A program made the translations under genes and the position numbers. A stretch of 64,000 nt of DNA from assembly GCF_004339245.1 (NCBI RefSeq), contig NZ_SMGG01000003.1, forward strand, positions 1,213,483-1,277,482, written 5' to 3'. The stretch is from Seleniivibrio woodruffii. Its GTDB lineage: Bacteria > Chrysiogenota > Deferribacteres > Deferribacterales > Geovibrionaceae. Under the pieces are notes generated by a model. The model saw nothing but the letters and a program-made list of their open reading frames with translations. It ran no database searches and was not told the DNA's origin. Below are positions 60,735-64,000 of the stretch, piece by piece (position 1 is the stretch's first letter; each line of letters starts with the position of its first letter).

Positions 60735-63110
60735 ATGAAGGATAACATTTCCAGAAGAGAACTGATGAGAATGGCGGCGATGGTATCGCTGTATTCCGCC
60801 TTTTCTGCCGATGATGCTCTTGCAGGTCACCACGAAGAGACAATTTCACACGGAACACATTTCGGTCCGGTGAATGCTACCGTTAAGAACGGAAAGCTGG
60901 TGTCGACAACTCCCCATCCTGCCATATCCATGGATACGGACATGATGCGCAGTCTGGCGGATTATGTCAATTCGCCAAACAGAATAAAGACTCCCTGCGT
61001 AAGGAAGAGCTTTCTGGAGGGCAGAAGACAGAACGAGCTGAGAGGAGTTGAGGATTTTGTCTCCGTAAGCTGGCAGACCGCTCTGGATCTTGCTGCGGAA
61101 AAGCTTCTGGAAGCCAAGCAGAAATGGGGTAACGAATCCATCTTCCGCACATCCTTTGCGGGATGGTCACAGGCGGGAGCCATAAACAGACCGAACACTC
61201 TTCAGGGACGTTTTCTGGGGCTGTTCGGAGGGTTCACCGATACCATCAGCGACTATTCGGCAGGTGCCTCAAGTCAGCTTATGCCGTATATTCTGGGCAG
61301 TGCCGAGATATACAGCAAGCAGACCTCATACGAAATGATCGCCGCAAATACTAAAACCATCGTCCTGTGGGGGATGGATCCGCTCAAATCTTTTCTGATA
61401 GATGTGGGCGTGCCCGATTTCTCCAGAATAAAATGGTTCCAGCGCTTCAAGCGTCTTGGAATAAAATTCATATGCATTGATCCCGTATACAACGATACGG
61501 CTAAAGAACTGGGGGCAGAGTGGATACCTGTGCGCCCCGGAACAGACACCGCCATGATACTGGGCATGTGTCACTACCTTTATACAACCGGAAAATACAG
61601 CAAATCATTTATAGATAAATATACCGTGGGATTCAGCATGTTTCTCGACTACCTTCTGGGAAAAGAGGACGGGATCCCTAAAAACCTCGCATGGGCTGAG
61701 AAGATATGCGGAGTCTCCGTTAAGCGTCTTGTGGAGCTGACAGAGACCCTGAGAAGCGACAAGACACTGATAGGAAGTTTGTACGGTCCCCAGAGAATAG
61801 AGCACGGCGAGCAGTACCACTGGAGCCTTGTGACACTTGCCAGCATGCTTGGAAACATAGGCAAGCCCGGATCGGGGATAAACTTCGGCGGCGGCCTTCT
61901 GGGTGTGGCGGGAAAACTTCCCCGCAGACTCTCTCAGGGCAGAAACCCCGCCAGAACCATCATTCCGGCATCACGCATGGGCGAAATGCTGATGAACCCC
62001 GGCAGAACGATCGATTTCAACGGAACTAAGATAACCTATCCCGACGTAAAGCTGATATACAACATGGGTGCAAACTCAATGACCCATCATCAGGACATAA
62101 ACACCCTGATCGCAGGACTGCGTAAAGTGGATACCATGATAACCCATGAGATAGTCTGGACTCCGTGGGCAAAGTTTTCCGATATAGTTTTCCCGTCCAC
62201 AACCTCTTTCGAAAGAAATGACATCGGGTTCAGCTTCGTCAGCAACGTTACATATTTATGGGCTCTCAGGCAGGTTGTCAAACCCATGTACGAGTCAAAA
62301 GACGACTACTGGATACTTGCCCAGATTGCAAAACGCCTCGGGTTCGAAAAGAAGTTCACCATGGGCAAGTCTGTGATGGAATGGGTTAAATGGAGCTATG
62401 AGGGCACAGGGAACAATCTACCCTTCGATAAATTCTGGAAAGTCGGTCACATAAAACTTACTCAGAAGCCGGAAGATAAAAAATATGTCAGGTTTGAGGA
62501 TTTTATAAAAAATCCCAATACGAACCCGCTGTTCACCCCGTCGGGGAAAATTGAGATACACTGCGAAAAGATATCCAGCTACGGCTACAGCGACTGTCTG
62601 GGACACCCCACATGGTACGAACCGCAGGAGTGGCTGGGCGGAAAGATGGCCAAAAAGCACAGGTTCCATCTTATCTCGATACATCCGAAATACAGGCTTC
62701 ACTCCCAGATGGACAACCTCCCTCTGGGCAAAAAATACAAGGTCAACGGCCGTGAACCTGTTGTGATAAACCCTGCCGATGCAAAAATGCTGGGTATAAG
62801 CGACGGAGACAACGTTGAGGTTTACAACGACAGAGGCGCAATAATCTGCGGTGCGGTTCTGAGCAAAAGGGTGATGAGGAATGTTGTCCGTGTGGACGAA
62901 GGGGCGTGGTATGCTCCCGAAAAACCCGGAGTGCCCGGTACAAGATGCATAAGCGGAAACCCGAACGTGCTGACATCCGACAAGCCCACATCACGTCTGG
63001 CACAGGCGTGCTCAGCCCACAGCTGTCTGGTGTCGCTGAGAAAACTGACCGAAAAAGTGAAAGATAACACTGCGTATGACAATCCTGTTGTTGTGAATAG
63101 TAAACTGTAA
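60735..63110 (+). CDS. torA: Molybdopterin oxidoreductase, TorA/DMSO reductase type
   Basis: Periplasmic Mo-bisMGD enzyme of 791 residues. The N-terminus has a twin-arginine signal (NISRRELMRMAAMVSLYSAF, cut near ALAG), so it is exported folded. There is no N-terminal Fe-S cysteine motif, as in TorA/DorA/BisC. The Mo-ligand serine is in the DYSAGASSQLMPYILGS block (DYSTGAAQ in TorA). Other blocks: GSLYGPQRIEHGEQYHW, TPSGKIEI and RVDEGAWYAP. Likely substrates are N- or S-oxides; selenium or other oxyanions cannot be excluded. No dedicated TorD chaperone is visible before the window ends. Confidence 0.9.
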   Translation: MKDNISRRELMRMAAMVSLYSAFSADDALAGHHEETISHGTHFGPVNATVKNGKLVSTTPHPAISMDTDMMRSLADYVNSPNRIKTPCVRKSFLEGRRQNELRGVEDFVSVSWQTALDLAAEKLLEAKQKWGNESIFRTSFAGWSQAGAINRPNTLQGRFLGLFGGFTDTISDYSAGASSQLMPYILGSAEIYSKQTSYEMIAANTKTIVLWGMDPLKSFLIDVGVPDFSRIKWFQRFKRLGIKFICIDPVYNDTAKELGAEWIPVRPGTDTAMILGMCHYLYTTGKYSKSFIDKYTVGFSMFLDYLLGKEDGIPKNLAWAEKICGVSVKRLVELTETLRSDKTLIGSLYGPQRIEHGEQYHWSLVTLASMLGNIGKPGSGINFGGGLLGVAGKLPRRLSQGRNPARTIIPASRMGEMLMNPGRTIDFNGTKITYPDVKLIYNMGANSMTHHQDINTLIAGLRKVDTMITHEIVWTPWAKFSDIVFPSTTSFERNDIGFSFVSNVTYLWALRQVVKPMYESKDDYWILAQIAKRLGFEKKFTMGKSVMEWVKWSYEGTGNNLPFDKFWKVGHIKLTQKPEDKKYVRFEDFIKNPNTNPLFTPSGKIEIHCEKISSYGYSDCLGHPTWYEPQEWLGGKMAKKHRFHLISIHPKYRLHSQMDNLPLGKKYKVNGREPVVINPADAKMLGISDGDNVEVYNDRGAIICGAVLSKRVMRNVVRVDEGAWYAPEKPGVPGTRCISGNPNVLTSDKPTSRLAQACSAHSCLVSLRKLTEKVKDNTAYDNPVVVNSKL

Positions 63111-63172
63111 AGTGTTATTTTACGTTGATTTTACCTTCGATGTGATGTACTAGTTTTTAGTACGGTGCTATT

Positions 63173-63691
63173 TTGAGAAAAATACTATTTATTTTAGCCA
63201 TAACCATATTTAGTGTATTTGTGTTCTTTGCCTTTTCCGAGAGCAGAAATGGATTTCTGAACAGGAATATCAGTTCCGGTGCAACAGAGGTATATTTCGG
63301 CACGGAGACAGTGAGCGGAAGGGCTTACCTCTGGACTGATAAAAAGCACGGCGAACTCTATTCCGACCCTCAGATGACCATTCAGAACGGATTTACATCC
63401 GATGTGGATTCGCTCCGCTTCACAGGGAAAAAAAGCAAGGGATTTTATGAAGTGGCGGTCAGCGTCAAGGTGAGCGAAGGCCTCCTTGCGCCGACACTCA
63501 CAGAATCCCTCAGGGAATACGAAAAGAAGTATTATGAGCAGTGCAGCACATGCCATGCCGCTGCGGCTCTTAACAGATTTAATAAATCCCGCTGGGAGAA
63601 TATCCTTAAATCCATGCAGCAGCACTCCGGAATATCCGACGAAGATCTCTCCGCTATCAGACGTTATGTTCTTCTGAGTATAACCTCTTAG
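63173..63691 (+). CDS. Monohaem cytochrome c, TorC C-domain-like
   Basis: Membrane-anchored or periplasmic cytochrome of 172 residues. An N-terminal hydrophobic helix (about 3-21) is followed by a beta-rich region of about 100 residues and one haem site CSTCH (Cys124, Cys127, His128), then NRFNKSRWENILKSM, where Met may be the sixth ligand. The pentahaem TorC has such a monohaem C-terminal domain that contacts TorA; here the tetrahaem NapC/NirT part is missing. The start is TTG with a weak ribosome site, 62 bp after the reductase gene. Likely electron donor to the TorA-like enzyme. Confidence 0.78.
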   Translation: MRKILFILAITIFSVFVFFAFSESRNGFLNRNISSGATEVYFGTETVSGRAYLWTDKKHGELYSDPQMTIQNGFTSDVDSLRFTGKKSKGFYEVAVSVKVSEGLLAPTLTESLREYEKKYYEQCSTCHAAAALNRFNKSRWENILKSMQQHSGISDEDLSAIRRYVLLSITS

Positions 63692-63718
63692 TGCCACATA
63701 AATTTCACAATTTTTTCG

Positions 63719-63738
63719 TTCTTAACCCATTCTTAACC
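63719..63738 (+). promoter_or_regulatory. Tandem TTCTTAACC boxes, OmpR-type binding site
   Basis: TTCTTAACC-CA-TTCTTAACC: two direct 9-bp repeats with an 11-bp period, the same CTTAACC core as the boxes before the regulator gene at 58.57 kb. TATTAA follows 21 bases downstream. A shared regulator for the two promoters is likely. Confidence 0.6.
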
Positions 63739-63785
63739 TAAGCTTGACCAACCTGATGGTATTAAATGTGTAAACATGTAGATTT

Positions 63786-63804
63786 AGTGCATATATTATG
63801 CACT
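63786..63804. promoter_or_regulatory. Perfect palindrome before the last gene
   Basis: AGTGCATA-TAT-TATGCACT, 8-bp arms with a 3-base centre, between the likely promoter and the start of the last gene. Probably an operator or 5'-UTR hairpin. Confidence 0.45.
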
Positions 63805-63839
63805 TTTCTTCATTTTCGAATTACCCACAAGGAGGAACC

Positions 63840-64000
63840 ATGCGACATTTGTTGAGCAGTCTGTTTATAACAGTCCTTCTGCTTGGCTCGGTCGGTGTTG
63901 CCAGCGCCTTTGAGGCGGACGGCTACACAACCCCCGACAACTGGTCCATGCAGACGACTCCCGGTCAGTTCAAACAGAGCATGACAGGGGTAGGGCTGAC
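63840..64000 (+). CDS. Secreted protein, 5' part only
   Basis: Gene cut by the window end. ATG preceded by a near-perfect AAGGAGGAACC site. The first 53 residues show a signal peptide (RHLLSSLFITVLLLGSVG, cut after ASA) and a mature start FEADGYTTPDNWSMQTTPG. No family can be assigned from this piece. Its promoter region carries the same CTTAACC direct repeats as the two-component gene at 58.7 kb, so it likely belongs to the reductase regulon, perhaps as a further electron carrier. Confidence 0.75.
   Translation, partial: MRHLLSSLFITVLLLGSVGVASAFEADGYTTPDNWSMQTTPGQFKQSMTGVGL

Overview
The window looks like chromosomal DNA of a free-living, motile, anaerobically respiring Gram-negative bacterium. 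The gene set (complete Na+-translocating NQR, futalosine-route menaquinone enzyme, 2-hydroxyacyl-CoA dehydratase-like pair, propionyl/methylmalonyl-CoA module, rubrerythrin, desulforedoxin, Mo-enzyme of the TMAO/DMSO reductase family, many two-component systems) resembles the Deferribacterota (Geovibrio, Denitrovibrio, Seleniivibrio type). That placement is inference from gene content, not from a marker gene; no rRNA or tRNA gene was recognised.

Layout. 1-7.6 kb: a chemoreceptor, a tautomerase/MFS pair, and a tightly overlapping minus-strand operon: RqcH-like NFACT protein, SdhE-like factor, unknown protein, single-subunit 2-hydroxyacyl-CoA dehydratase-like protein and its ATP-dependent activator. 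7.7-12.4 kb: a candidate promoter-plus-terminator small RNA, a 190-bp tandem repeat, htpG, a DUF486 protein, ArsR and MarR regulators, bacterioferritin. 12.4-19.1 kb: an acyltransferase; a four-gene operon of unknown purpose (cytoplasmic substrate-binding-fold protein, CxxC GTPase, ABC ATPase without permease, nitrous-oxide-stimulated-promoter family protein) with a CRP/FNR-type box in front; a DMT exporter. 19.2-25.1 kb: nqrABCDEF plus a NqrM-like protein. 25.1-32.6 kb: soluble PAS kinases and a GGDEF/EAL gene split by an in-frame TAG. 32.7-35.8 kb: rubrerythrin, uppP, a 23-repeat type I-F CRISPR array without cas genes, and a 38-residue desulforedoxin. 36-43.5 kb: two sigma-54 two-component systems, and two small secreted proteins preceded by sigma-54-like promoters. 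43.6-51.2 kb: metabolic genes (methyltransferase, BaiN-like flavoprotein, ilvE, Fe-ADH, lytic transglycosylase, metF, radical SAM, mqnB). 51.4-58.5 kb: biotin-dependent carboxylase (three genes), methylmalonyl-CoA mutase and MeaB. 58.7-64 kb: OmpR-type regulator and kinase, TorA-like reductase, monohaem cytochrome c, and the start of a secreted protein.

How it fits together. NQR feeds electrons to menaquinone (mqnB) and makes a sodium gradient; the TorA-like enzyme with its cytochrome is a terminal reductase run by the adjacent two-component system, whose likely binding sites (11-bp-phased CTTAACC direct repeats) lie before its own gene and before the last gene. The carboxylase/mutase/MeaB cluster links propionyl-CoA and succinyl-CoA. 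Long non-coding gaps are mostly filled by two dispersed repeat families, often combined in one gap.
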